Origin: an uncultured Clostridium sp. | GTDB lineage: Bacteria > Bacillota > Clostridia > Lachnospirales > Lachnospiraceae | Assembly: GCA_900555045.1 (NCBI GenBank) | Contig: USJW01000077.1 | Location: 1 to 22,518, forward strand | DNA length: 22,518 bases | Direction of reading: 5' to 3' | Part shown: positions 6,524-14,931 of the stretch, in pieces | Position numbering within the stretch: position 1 is the first letter of the stretch | How the letters are laid out: every line of letters starts with the position of its first letter | The notes under the pieces: model-generated | Told to the model about the DNA's origin: nothing | Databases searched by the model: none | What the model saw: only the letters and a program-made list of their open reading frames with translations | Made by a program: the position numbers and the translations under genes

Positions 6524-9052
6524 TTGGGCAAACAAACGCTGGCCGTGGTGGAGACACTGGCCAAAAAAATATTGAAATCTTACTTCTGCGACTCCGACCT
6601 GGAATTTATGATCTCCACATTCGCGGACGACATTTTATGGCTGGGCAGCGGGGAAAAGCAGAAAGCGGAGGGCCGGGAGGCCGTGGCCGCCTTCTTCCGC
6701 GCGGGCAAGGACGAGATGATCGCCTGCGACATGACGGATGAGTTCTACCACACCATAGACTTGGGCGGCGGATGCTACCTCTGCGAGGGCGGCAGCCACC
6801 TGCACAACAAGCCCGAATCCGAGGCCTGCCTGGACTTATTCCAGCGCGTGACCTTCATCTTCCGCGAGAAGGGGGACCGTCTGGAGACCGTCCACATCCA
6901 CAACTCGGTGCCCTACGCCCCCATAGGGGACGACGAGCTGTTTCCGCTTGAAGCCGGACGCCGGGAATTCCAGGCCCTTCAGGCGGAGTTTAACCAGCAG
7001 GCCCAGTTCCTCGAGCGCCTCTACAACACGGTCCCCTGCGGAATCCTCCAGTTCTCCACGGATCCCGGCCACCATGTGGTCGCGCTCAACCCCATGACCT
7101 GGAAATTCTACGGGTATGCCTCGGAGGAGGCCTACTTAAACGACATCGCGAGCCCCCTCCAGAACGTGGAGCCGAAGGACCGCGACTGGATCCTGTCCGT
7201 GATCGACGGGCTGGTCCTAAACGGGGAGAATGCAGTCTACCGGCGGCAATGTACCCGGAAAAACGGCGAGGAGGCCTGGATCAACGTGGTGATGGGCCGG
7301 ATCGTCAACAGCAACGGCGAGGAGGTCATCCAGGCGGTCTTCACCGACATCACCGAGCAGATGCGCCTGGAAAAGGCCCAGGAGCAGGAGCGGATCCTGG
7401 AAAACCGCTCCCTCCGGGCAGCTATCTACACCGCCTACCCGCTGATCATGAGCCTCAATCTGACCCAGGACACCTACAGCTGCTTCGCCGACGGCCAGGC
7501 CGCCTACACGTTCCCCAGGGACGGCCGCTACTCCGATTTTATGCGGATCTGTCTGCCCAACGTGTACCAGAGCTACCAGGAGGATTTCGAGGCCAACTTA
7601 AACCGCGAGTCCATTCTGCGCCGGTTCGCCGACGGTGAGCGCGAGATTTACATGGAACTGCAGGAGCGGGGGCTGGACAATAAATACCACTGGATCGCGG
7701 TCCACGTCATCTACGTGGAGAACCCGTTCAACAGCGATGTGCTGGCCATCAACCTGATCAAGGTTCTGGACACCCAGCGGAGGGAGCAGGCGCGCCAGGA
7801 GCAGCTCCTGCGGGATGCCCTGGCCACCGCAAAGGCCGCCAGCCGCGCCAAATCCGACTTTCTGTCCCGCATGAGCCACGACATCCGGACCCCCATGAAC
7901 GCCATCATCGGCATGGCCACCATCGGAAAGCTCAAGATCGACGACCGCGAGGCGGTCCTGGACTGCTTCCAGAAGATCGACGCCTCCTCCCAGTACCTGC
8001 TCTCCCTGATCAACGACATCCTGGACATGTCCAGGATCGAGACGGATAAGATGGAGATCGCCCACGAGCCCTTCGACTTCAAGGGCTTCACGGACGAGAT
8101 CAACCTGATCATCTCCCCCCAGGCTGCGAACCGCGGGCTCTCCTACGAGCTGCGCTGCGCAGACTCCCTGGAAAAGCGCTACATCGGCGACGCCCTGCGC
8201 ACCAAGCAGATCCTGTTAAACCTCCTGTCCAACTCCTTAAAGTTCACCCCCGCCGGAGGTTCCATCGGCGTGGACATCCGCGAGGAGCACCGGGCGGGCG
8301 GAATTGCCTCCCTAAAATTCATCGTGTGGGACTCCGGCGTCGGGATCTCCGAGGAATTCAAGGAAAAGCTCTTCCAGCCCTTCGAGCAGGAATCCCCCGG
8401 AAACGCCCGCAACAACGTTGGGAGCGGCCTGGGCCTCTCCATCGTCTACAACCTGGTGCAGCTCATGGGCGGCTCCATCGCGGTGGACAGCAAGAAACAC
8501 GAGGGGGCAACGTTTACTGTGGTGATACCGTTTCAGCTGGGAGATGAGGATGCGGGGCCGGCCCCCGTCTCCCAGGAGGTTTCCGCCCAGGCCCAGCCGG
8601 CTCCCGTTTCCTCCCCCGCCCAGCCGACCCAGACTTTGCAGGACTCCTCCCCCGCCCAGGCCCCTCTAACCGGTCGGCGCCTCCTTCTGGTGGAGGACAA
8701 TGCGCTCAACCAGGAGATCGCCCGGACGCTCTTGGAGATGAACGGCGCGCAGGTGGACGTGGCAGAAAACGGGTTGGAGGCCGTGGAGTGCTTCGCCGCC
8801 CATTCCCCCGGCACCTACCAGGCCATCCTGATGGACATCCGCATGCCGGTCATGGACGGCCTTGAGGCCACCCGCAGGATCCGCGCCATGTCCCGCCCCG
8901 ACGCCGGGACCGTCCCCATCCTCGCAATGACCGCAAACGCGTTCGAGGAGGATAAGAAAGAGGCGTATAAGGTGCAGATGAACGGGTATCTGGTGAAGCC
9001 GTTAGATATCAATGGAGTATTGGAGGAGTTGAGGCGGGTGATGGAAAGGTGA
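6524..9052 (+). CDS. soluble hybrid sensor histidine kinase, NTF2-like/PAS/HK/REC
   Basis: 842 residues, no membrane segment or signal peptide. Order of domains: an NTF2/SnoaL-like fold (about 1-135; FADDILWLGSGE and the strand LQRVTFIFREKG-type pattern), a PAS domain (about 165-285, ending VFTDITEQM), a second PAS-like region (about 295-415), and the HisKA dimerisation domain with SHDIRTPMNA (phospho-acceptor H452). These are followed by the HATPase domain (NLLSNSLKFT with N570, DSGVGIS at 603-609, GSGLGLS at 634-640), a Pro/Gln/Ala linker (about 673-717) and a receiver domain (ED at 724-725, phospho-acceptor D771, T803, K825). It is therefore an intracellular sensor with an internal phosphorelay. 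The start is TTG 6524 with GGAAGGA upstream; the next Met is at residue 29. No output response regulator is next to it. Confidence 0.9.
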   Translation: MGKQTLAVVETLAKKILKSYFCDSDLEFMISTFADDILWLGSGEKQKAEGREAVAAFFRAGKDEMIACDMTDEFYHTIDLGGGCYLCEGGSHLHNKPESEACLDLFQRVTFIFREKGDRLETVHIHNSVPYAPIGDDELFPLEAGRREFQALQAEFNQQAQFLERLYNTVPCGILQFSTDPGHHVVALNPMTWKFYGYASEEAYLNDIASPLQNVEPKDRDWILSVIDGLVLNGENAVYRRQCTRKNGEEAWINVVMGRIVNSNGEEVIQAVFTDITEQMRLEKAQEQERILENRSLRAAIYTAYPLIMSLNLTQDTYSCFADGQAAYTFPRDGRYSDFMRICLPNVYQSYQEDFEANLNRESILRRFADGEREIYMELQERGLDNKYHWIAVHVIYVENPFNSDVLAINLIKVLDTQRREQARQEQLLRDALATAKAASRAKSDFLSRMSHDIRTPMNAIIGMATIGKLKIDDREAVLDCFQKIDASSQYLLSLINDILDMSRIETDKMEIAHEPFDFKGFTDEINLIISPQAANRGLSYELRCADSLEKRYIGDALRTKQILLNLLSNSLKFTPAGGSIGVDIREEHRAGGIASLKFIVWDSGVGISEEFKEKLFQPFEQESPGNARNNVGSGLGLSIVYNLVQLMGGSIAVDSKKHEGATFTVVIPFQLGDEDAGPAPVSQEVSAQAQPAPVSSPAQPTQTLQDSSPAQAPLTGRRLLLVEDNALNQEIARTLLEMNGAQVDVAENGLEAVECFAAHSPGTYQAILMDIRMPVMDGLEATRRIRAMSRPDAGTVPILAMTANAFEEDKKEAYKVQMNGYLVKPLDINGVLEELRRVMER

Positions 9053-9073
9053 TCATCCCGCCGCAAGCACTCC

Positions 9074-9140
9074 AACAAAAACGAGACCTCATTCTCCCCC
9101 CCTTACATTCCCAGGGAAGACTCAAGGTCTCGTTTTTGTT
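9074..9140. terminator. bidirectional terminator, 16-bp perfect arms
   Basis: AACAAAAACGAGACCT (9074-9089) and its exact complement (9125-9140) flank a 35-base loop. The plus strand ends in CGTTTTTGTT, and the minus strand is equally T-rich. It separates the convergent hybrid kinase and GntR genes. Confidence 0.8.
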
Positions 9141-9183
9141 ATTTCCACCGCCGTCACCGGCAGCGCATCGATTCATTTTTCAT

Positions 9184-9816
9184 CTACAGGATCTCATCCT
9201 TAAAGGCCTCCACATCCGTGCTGAGGATCACCTTTGCGCGCTCCAGATCGCCCGCCTCCAGCGCCTCCACCAAAAGGATGTGGTTGCTGGCGTCGGACAC
9301 CTTGCTCTCATTCCACAGCTTGGTGAAATACTGGTTGGAAATCCTGGTGCACACGTTCATGGCGCCCTCCAGGGCCTTCTGGACGTAGCTGTTGTTGGAG
9401 AAGCTGCAGAGCGTCTTGTGGAACAGGTTGTTGGCCTCCCAGTGCATCTTCGGGTCCTTCGTGTAGGTGATCCGCGTGGCCTCCTCGTTCAGGCGCTTTA
9501 GCTGTGACAGCTGCTCGCTGGTCAGATAGGGGAAACATGTCTCCAGGGCTCCCAGTTCAATAATTTTCCGGTACTCGATAATTTCCATAATCTGGTTAGG
9601 AAGAATCGCCATGAGCTGATATCCGAATCGCGGAATATTGTTGAGGACGCCTTCACTGCAGAGCTGGACGAGCGCCTCTCTCACCGGGGTTTTGCTGACA
9701 CCATATTTCTCCATCAATGTCTTTTCATTAATAATATCGTTTGCCTTGTAGACCCCATCCAGTATATCCTTCATAATGCCTTCGTATACCTGGCTTTTTA
9801 TCGACTGCCCCTGCAT
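9184..9816 (-). CDS. GntR-family regulator, FadR/FCD subgroup
   Basis: 210 residues. The N-terminal winged helix (about 5-70) has the GntR pattern: INEKTLMEKYGVSKTPVREALVQL, in which the recognition helix is SKTPVREAL, then EGVLNNIPRFGYQL as the wing. The C-terminal FCD ligand-binding domain (about 75-205) keeps EYRKIIELGALE, NNLFHKTL and a late His at 179. The usual set of metal ligands seems incomplete. It is the last gene on the strand after the sugar ABC genes, 29 bases after the permease gene, so it is probably co-transcribed and regulates that operon in response to a sugar acid or related metabolite. AAAGGGG lies upstream of the ATG at 9816. Confidence 0.9.
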   Translation of the reverse strand: MQGQSIKSQVYEGIMKDILDGVYKANDIINEKTLMEKYGVSKTPVREALVQLCSEGVLNNIPRFGYQLMAILPNQIMEIIEYRKIIELGALETCFPYLTSEQLSQLKRLNEEATRITYTKDPKMHWEANNLFHKTLCSFSNNSYVQKALEGAMNVCTRISNQYFTKLWNESKVSDASNHILLVEALEAGDLERAKVILSTDVEAFKDEIL

Positions 9817-9845
9817 GTTTTAGTTACCCCTTTATTTAATATAGT

Positions 9846-10685
9846 TTAGCCCTTGACTGCTCCGGCCATCATCCCTGATTTCTGGAATGTCTGTAGTATT
9901 AAATATAACACAATTATCGGAATAATTACAAGTGTTGTGCCTGCAAGAATCACCGGCCACGGCGTGGAGAGCCCCTCACTCACGGGAAGCAGCGAAATTG
10001 TCACCATTAATGTGTACTTAGCCTGTTTGCGCAGGTACAGCAACGGCCAGAAGAAATCATTCCATCTGGCGATCAGCGTGACGGCGGCCCAGGATGCCAG
10101 CGCGGGCTTGATGATCGGGAGAATGATCCGGTAAAAAATGCCGAAATCCTTGCACCCGTCAATCCTGGCGGCCTCGATCAGCTCATCCGGCACATCGCTG
10201 ATATACTGGTGCATGTAGAAAATTCCCACCGCTGTGGCAATTCGCGGGATGACGAGCGACCAAAGGCTGTTGATCAAGTTCAGCTTCTTCATAATCACGA
10301 ACAGCGGAACCGCTCCAACCTCCGGCGGAACCAGCATGGTGGCAATCACAAAGTAGAACAGCAGATCCCTGCCCGGGAATTTATACTTTGCGAACGCGAA
10401 GCCCGCCAGCGAGCAGAAAAACAGCGATGTCACGGTGCCCATGATCGTGGTAAACACACTGTTGAAGGTGTTCATGCCCACCGGGATCATGGAAAACAGC
10501 TTTCTGAAATTGTCGAGCGTCGGATTGGCAACCCAGATGGACTGGAATCCGCTGATGCTCTCCGAAGTCGGTTTAATTGAAATCAGGCACATCCACAGAA
10601 TAGGAAGAACACATACCAGCGAAATGATGATCAGTACCGTATGTAATGTCAAAGAGGCCAGATTTTTCTTACCTTTATATCCCAT
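9846..10685 (-). CDS. CUT1 sugar ABC transporter permease (MalG-like)
   Basis: 279 residues, six membrane segments. The EAA loop that docks on the ATPase is clear: EAARIDGCKDFGIFYRIILP at residues 171-190. The N-terminal cytoplasmic stretch and FAFAKYKFPGRDLLF are typical of MalG/UgpE-like permeases. It pairs with the MalF-like permease encoded 13 bases upstream to form the membrane channel for the lipoprotein-delivered sugar. No ATPase gene is nearby; CUT1 systems of Clostridia often borrow a shared MsmK-type ATPase encoded elsewhere. The substrate cannot be told from the sequence. Confidence 0.92.
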   Translation of the reverse strand: MGYKGKKNLASLTLHTVLIIISLVCVLPILWMCLISIKPTSESISGFQSIWVANPTLDNFRKLFSMIPVGMNTFNSVFTTIMGTVTSLFFCSLAGFAFAKYKFPGRDLLFYFVIATMLVPPEVGAVPLFVIMKKLNLINSLWSLVIPRIATAVGIFYMHQYISDVPDELIEAARIDGCKDFGIFYRIILPIIKPALASWAAVTLIARWNDFFWPLLYLRKQAKYTLMVTISLLPVSEGLSTPWPVILAGTTLVIIPIIVLYLILQTFQKSGMMAGAVKG

Positions 10686-10698
10686 ATCGATTCCCCTC

Positions 10699-11568
10699 CT
10701 ATAATTCTCCCTGTCTGCGCTTCACAACCATCTGAATCACCGACAAGAACGCCAGGATCACAATCAGAATCACGCCGATGGCAGATGCATAACCCATGTT
10801 GAAAATGTTAAATCCGGATTCATACATATACTGGAACAGAGATGTGTTGGACGTGCTCGGGCCCGGCAAAATATAGGACTCATTGAAGAGCTTCCAACTG
10901 TCCACGGTCAGTGTGATGGAACAGAAAAACAGGATATTGCCCAGAGACGGGAGCGTGATGTAGATAAACTGTTTCCACTTGTTCGCGCCGTCCACGGTGG
11001 CTGCCTCGTAGTAATCCTTGGAAATGTTTAACAGGCCGGAAAACACGATCATGGTGAACCACGGCGTGTTCCGCCATACATTCAGCATGATAACCGGAAT
11101 CTTGGAGTATTGGGTGCTGGTGAGCCACGGAACCTTCGACAATCCCAGCCACGCCAGAAACTCATTGAACAGACCCACATTCTCGTCAAACAGCATTCTG
11201 AAAATCAAGCCCATGGCGATTGCGGCGCAGATGTTCGGGAGGAATGTGACGGTTCTGAAGAATGCCTTCCCCTTCAGCATATCAGAATTTAACAGGCTTG
11301 CGATTAAAACCGAGAGAATCAGGATGAACACCAGGCCGGTCACCCAGTAGACCACTGTGTTGCCCAGGGCATCCCAAAACATATTGTCGATCAACAGTTT
11401 TTTATAATTGTTAAATCCACAGAACTGCGGCTGCCCGATTCCTTTCCAGTTCGTCAGGCTGATGTAAAAGGTCCAGATGGTGGGAATCAGCTGAAACGCG
11501 AGGAACAGGATAAAAAAGGGCAGTATAAACAGATAGGGGGCCTTATATTTTTTCAGTGTTTTAAGCAT
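10699..11568 (-). CDS. CUT1 sugar ABC transporter permease (MalF-like)
   Basis: 289 residues, six membrane segments, first one at PYLFILPFFILFLAFQ (about 11-26). The EAA loop is YEAATVDGANKWKQFIYITLP (187-207). Start chosen at ATG 11568, where GAGGAG is 7 bases upstream; the ATG five codons earlier overlaps that ribosome binding site and is rejected. It is separated from the solute-binding-protein gene by 93 bases holding a strong hairpin, and is followed by the MalG-like permease gene after 13 bases. Confidence 0.92.
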   Translation of the reverse strand: MLKTLKKYKAPYLFILPFFILFLAFQLIPTIWTFYISLTNWKGIGQPQFCGFNNYKKLLIDNMFWDALGNTVVYWVTGLVFILILSVLIASLLNSDMLKGKAFFRTVTFLPNICAAIAMGLIFRMLFDENVGLFNEFLAWLGLSKVPWLTSTQYSKIPVIMLNVWRNTPWFTMIVFSGLLNISKDYYEAATVDGANKWKQFIYITLPSLGNILFFCSITLTVDSWKLFNESYILPGPSTSNTSLFQYMYESGFNIFNMGYASAIGVILIVILAFLSVIQMVVKRRQGEL

Positions 11569-11590
11569 ATAACTTCTCCTCATATTTTAA

Positions 11591-11623
11591 AGCACAGGGG
11601 GAAGGCAGCGCCTCCCCCCTGCT
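11591..11623 (-). other. intercistronic hairpin between binding-protein and permease genes
   Basis: AGCA..AGGGGG..GGC and GCC..CCCCCTGCT fold into a G+C-rich stem with a 3-base loop. On the minus strand it lies just after the solute-binding-protein stop and before the MalF-like gene, followed by a weak T-containing stretch. Such hairpins protect the 3' end of the binding-protein mRNA or partly terminate, giving more binding protein than permease. Confidence 0.6.
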
Positions 11624-11661
11624 TATGCCTCACAGCGTAAACCACCGCTCATAGTGCCTTG

Positions 11662-13104
11662 TTACTTAATAATCTCCGCCTGGCCGATCTTCGCTTTCAG
11701 GTTCTTATCCATGTTGGCAATGGCCTGGTCCATGGTCTGGTTGCCCGCAACATAGTTCTCAAGCTCGGAGGAAATGATCTCATCCGCCTCCGCATCCTGC
11801 GGTGTCACAACCAGGTTGGTCGCGCCGTTCTCAAGGCATTTGCCCTCCATCTCGCGGAAGGACATGCCGCCGTAGAACTCGGACGGCTCTTTCCAGAAGT
11901 CATCCTGGAGCATCTCCAGAGAGATCGGGTTTGCGTAGGGTGCATTCTGGGATTCCATGGATTTAACCCAGGTATTTCTGGACTCGGTGTCAAAGGTGAA
12001 GTCCTTCCACAGCTGCTCCAGAAGTCCTGCGTACACATTGTCGCCCTTGTTTACGATACAGAAGTAGGAGGATACCGGAGCGCCTGCCTTGCCCACGCTC
12101 TCGTACTCCGGTGAAGGCATCACTCTCCACTGTCCGGCGGTCGCCTGGCAGTTCTTTCTCATGAACTCATCCCAGAACGCGCCGATGTAGAACGTCGCAA
12201 CCTTCTGCTCATTGATTGCGTCGTACAGTGCGGGCTCCATGATCTCGGACTTTAACAGCAGGCCCTCGGAGTACAGCGTATCCAGAGTTCCCATTGCCAT
12301 CTTCGTGCCCTCGTCCTCGCCGATCACGATCGCGCCGTTCTCATCCCAGATTCTGGCGTTGGCCTGAGGCATAAGGCCTCTTCTGCCCCAGTATCTCCAG
12401 GTCTTGCTGCTCGGGCTGATGTAGGAGAGGTAAACCTCACCGTTGCTCTTCTCCTTTAACTGGCGTCCGGCCTCGATGTAGCCGTCGAAGGTGCTCATGG
12501 TCGCCGGGTCAATCCCGTACTTGTCAAAAATGTCCTTGTTGTAGAACAGCACGTTGGGGCGCACAGACTCGGGAAGTCCGTAAATCTTGCCGCTCACCGT
12601 CGCGTCCGCGGTTGCGCCGTCAACCATCTTGTCGATGTAGGGCTGAAGGAACTCGGTCTCATCCTTCAGGATTCCAGCCTGGGACAGGTCCATGATGTTG
12701 ACCGGATCCAGATAGGTTGCATCCGGAAGATCGTCGTCCGCGCCGGACAGAGCGGTCATGGTGATCTTCTCACGGCTCTGGGCATGGCCCTCGGTCTGCA
12801 CAATCTCAATCTTTACGTCCGGAGCGATGTCCCTGTGGGCATCCAGCCATGCGTCGTAGTACTCCTGAAGGTACTGGGGCTGTCCGGTTCCGTAGATAGT
12901 GATGGTTCCGGCCGGGTAAACCGTCTTGTCGCCGCCCGCGCTCTCCGTGCCCGCTGCACTCTCCGCCTTGCTCTCCGTCTTGGCGCTGTCGCCGCCCGCT
13001 GCGGTTGTCGCCTGGGTTCCGCTGGCGCTGCTGCCACCGCCGCAGCCGGTCAACATGCTCGCCGTCATCACCGCCGCCAAAAGTCCTGCTACTGTTCTTC
13101 TCAT
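11662..13104 (-). CDS. CUT1 ABC transporter sugar-binding lipoprotein
   Basis: 480 residues. The N-terminus is a lipoprotein signal: basic MRR, a hydrophobic stretch and the lipobox LTGC with Cys21, then a Gly/Ser/Ala/Thr/Glu linker to about 60. The rest matches family 1 extracellular solute-binding proteins (MalE/UgpB type): strand TITIYGTG, then AQSREKITMTALSG, and a mid-protein IYGLPESVRPNVLFYNKDIFDKYGI block, which is highly characteristic. It is anchored on the outer face of the membrane and hands sugars to the two permeases. The start ATG at 13104 has AGGGAGG 9 bases upstream. It lies directly after the UroD/MtaA-like gene, 17 bases apart. Confidence 0.93.
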   Translation of the reverse strand: MRRTVAGLLAAVMTASMLTGCGGGSSASGTQATTAAGGDSAKTESKAESAAGTESAGGDKTVYPAGTITIYGTGQPQYLQEYYDAWLDAHRDIAPDVKIEIVQTEGHAQSREKITMTALSGADDDLPDATYLDPVNIMDLSQAGILKDETEFLQPYIDKMVDGATADATVSGKIYGLPESVRPNVLFYNKDIFDKYGIDPATMSTFDGYIEAGRQLKEKSNGEVYLSYISPSSKTWRYWGRRGLMPQANARIWDENGAIVIGEDEGTKMAMGTLDTLYSEGLLLKSEIMEPALYDAINEQKVATFYIGAFWDEFMRKNCQATAGQWRVMPSPEYESVGKAGAPVSSYFCIVNKGDNVYAGLLEQLWKDFTFDTESRNTWVKSMESQNAPYANPISLEMLQDDFWKEPSEFYGGMSFREMEGKCLENGATNLVVTPQDAEADEIISSELENYVAGNQTMDQAIANMDKNLKAKIGQAEIIK

Positions 13105-13121
13105 AATAAATTACCTCCCTT

Positions 13122-13916
13122 TTAAATTTCTCTTGCTGCTTCTGCAATTGCGCGGATTCTCTCGTAGGGGATCTCCGTAGGCAGTGTGCAGTCCGCACCA
13201 AGGATAAATGCTGTCTTTCCATAATCGCGGATTACCTGTTTGGACGCCTCCTTCAGCTCCTCGATGGTGCCGTCCACCATCACGCCGCTTCTGTTGGCCA
13301 GGCCGCCCATAACCGTCGTGCCCGGGAACAGCTTTCTTCCCTGCTCCAGGCTGAAATCCGTCTCATAAACACCCCAGTTTACAACATCGGCCAGATCATT
13401 GTAGGACGCATACCGCTGCATGTTCAGGTTGTTCTTGCACATATGTAAGAAGTTGTAATTGCCAGCCTCCTTGGAAGCCTTCAAAATCTGCTTGTCAAAG
13501 GGCTCGATCATCTCCGCGAACTCCTCGTCCGTAAAGTAATGTCTCTCGCCGCCCAGCGCCGCGTAGTAGATTCCGTCCAGACCCATCTCCTTGTAAGCCG
13601 CGGCCAGCTGGCACATACCGTCCGTAATCCGCTTGAACGCCTCCAAAACCGGCTGCTTGTTCTCACGGATGTGGGTGCAGAACAGCTCTCTCACGGCCTC
13701 GTAGCCATATCTCGCCTCGATCGGATGGATCGCGGACGCGCAGATTCCGTGGAGCGTTCCCAGAGAAAACGCCTCCGGATCCGCCTGATCCATAATCCGC
13801 TTCACATCCTCCATCTGCCGCTTCATGAATCCATCGTTCATCGAGTAGGTCGGGATCTTGTTCCAGTCCTCCGGAGTTCTGATCTCGCCCACATCCGGAA
13901 CCAGATTCTCATTGAA
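13122..13916 (-). pseudogene. UroD/MtaA-like protein gene, 5' end removed by element insertion
   Basis: About 263 family-like residues remain, beginning NENLVPDVGEIRTPEDW and running to the normal C-terminus. Full-length homologues are about 340 residues, so roughly 75-85 N-terminal residues are missing. Upstream of 13914 the frame continues for 37 unrelated residues (hydrophobic, from TTG at 14024), which belong to the inserted element. The protein belongs to the uroporphyrinogen-decarboxylase superfamily. However, it has a HxC motif (LHMCKNN) and a late Cys (GADCTLPTE), the zinc ligand pattern of MtaA/CmuA-type cobamide-dependent methyltransferases rather than of true UroD. It is the first gene of the sugar-transport operon, so the insertion cuts the operon off from its own promoter. 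Confidence 0.78.
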
Positions 13917-13929
13917 CAGAGGTTGTTCA
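13913..13929. repeat. dyad at element/chromosome junction, attachment-site candidate
   Basis: TGAACA-GAGGT-TGTTCA, perfect 6-bp arms around a 5-bp spacer, exactly at the place where the interrupted gene loses homology. The layout (short inverted arms, 5-bp overlap-sized centre) resembles a recombinase core site. The recombinase is not in the window, so its type is unknown. Confidence 0.4.
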
Positions 13930-13944
13930 GGAAAGGGAAGACAA

Positions 13945-14025
13945 ACAAGCAGAAATCCAGTATTCATGCGGGTTTGCGGTGGGATGGCTCCCCAAAAGCT
14001 GAACACAAATAAGACAAGCAGCAAT
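13945..14025. repeat. pair of 12-bp direct repeats near element end
   Basis: ACAAGCAGAAAT (13945-13956) and ACAAGCAGCAAT (14014-14025) differ at one base; both are preceded by AAGACAA-like sequence. They lie within 110 bases of the element end, where integrase arm-type sites usually lie. They could be chance. Confidence 0.3.
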
Positions 14026-14045
14026 ACAATCGCATATCGTTTCTC

Positions 14046-14083
14046 AGGGAGAATGTTGATTTACGTCACATTCTCCCTTTTTT
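14046..14083 (+). terminator. intrinsic terminator in the parA leader
   Basis: AGGGAGAATGT (14046-14056) pairs perfectly with ACATTCTCCCT (14068-14078), followed by TTTTTT (14078-14083). It ends 27 bases before the parA start. It either insulates the element from chromosomal transcription entering at the left end or acts as an attenuator for the parA operon. Confidence 0.75.
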
Positions 14084-14109
14084 CATTTCAGAAACGAGGT
14101 GATTGTAAA

Positions 14110-14931
14110 GTGAACACGCAAATCATCGCCATCGCCAACCAGAAAGGCGGCGTTGGCAAGACAACGACCTGTGCGAACCTGGGGATTGGGCTGGCACAGG
14201 CCGGAAAGAAAGTGCTGCTGATCGACGAAGACCCGCAAGGCAGCCTGACCATCAGCCTGGGTCATCCCCAGCCGGACAAGCTGCCCTTCACCCTGTCCGA
14301 CGCGATGGGGCGCATCCTGATGGATGAACCACTCAAACCCGGTGAGGGCATCCTGCACCACCCGGAAGGCGTTGACCTGATGCCCGCCGACATTCAGCTC
14401 TCCGGCATGGAGGTTTCGCTGGTGAACGCCATGAGCCGCGAGACCATTCTGCGGCAGTATCTGGACACGCTCAAGGGACAGTATTCCCATATCCTGATTG
14501 ACTGTCAGCCCTCCCTGGGTATGCTCACAGTCAATGCGCTGGCCGCCGCCAACAGGGTTATCATCCCTGTCCAGGCAGAGTATCTGCCCGCCAAAGGTCT
14601 GGAACAGTTGCTCCAGACAGTAAATAAGGTAAAGCGGCAGATCAACCCCAAGCTCCAGATTGACGGCATCCTGCTGACGATGGTGGACAATCGCACCAAC
14701 TTCGCCAAGGAAATCGCCGCCCTGCTGCGGGAGACCTACGGCAGCAAAATCAAGGTGTTCGCCACCGAGATCCCCCATTCTGTCCGGGCCAAGGAAATCA
14801 GCGCCGAGGGCAAGAGCATTTTTGCCCATGACCCCGGTGGTAAGGTGGCCGAGAGCTACAAAAATCTGACGCAGGAGGTGACGAAACTTGAAAAGCAGCG
14901 CGAAAAAAGTAGAGCTGGCATCGGTAGATGA
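14110..14931 (+). CDS. parA: ParA-family partition ATPase
   Basis: 273 residues. A deviant Walker A box QKGGVGKTT (11-19) stands at the N-terminus, Walker A' LLIDEDPQGS at 36-45, and Walker B HILIDCQPSLG at 127-137. There is no N-terminal DNA-binding domain, so it is a short, type Ib or Soj-like ParA. It should work with ParB to place or stabilise the excised circular element. The start is GTG 14110 (GAGGTGATT upstream); the frame is open further upstream to 13858 but that part crosses the terminator and the element junction. It overlaps parB by 44 bases. Confidence 0.92.
   Translation: MNTQIIAIANQKGGVGKTTTCANLGIGLAQAGKKVLLIDEDPQGSLTISLGHPQPDKLPFTLSDAMGRILMDEPLKPGEGILHHPEGVDLMPADIQLSGMEVSLVNAMSRETILRQYLDTLKGQYSHILIDCQPSLGMLTVNALAAANRVIIPVQAEYLPAKGLEQLLQTVNKVKRQINPKLQIDGILLTMVDNRTNFAKEIAALLRETYGSKIKVFATEIPHSVRAKEISAEGKSIFAHDPGGKVAESYKNLTQEVTKLEKQREKSRAGIGR

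Noticed and set aside
13917..14024. First 37 residues of the long minus-strand frame continuing the UroD/MtaA-like gene, from a TTG start
   Set aside because: They do not resemble the family N-terminus and lie on the element side of the junction. No ribosome binding site suits the TTG. It is a chance fusion frame.
13858..14109. In-frame upstream extension of parA
   Set aside because: It crosses the element junction and an intrinsic terminator; the GTG at 14110 with its own ribosome binding site begins exactly at the ParA family N-terminus.
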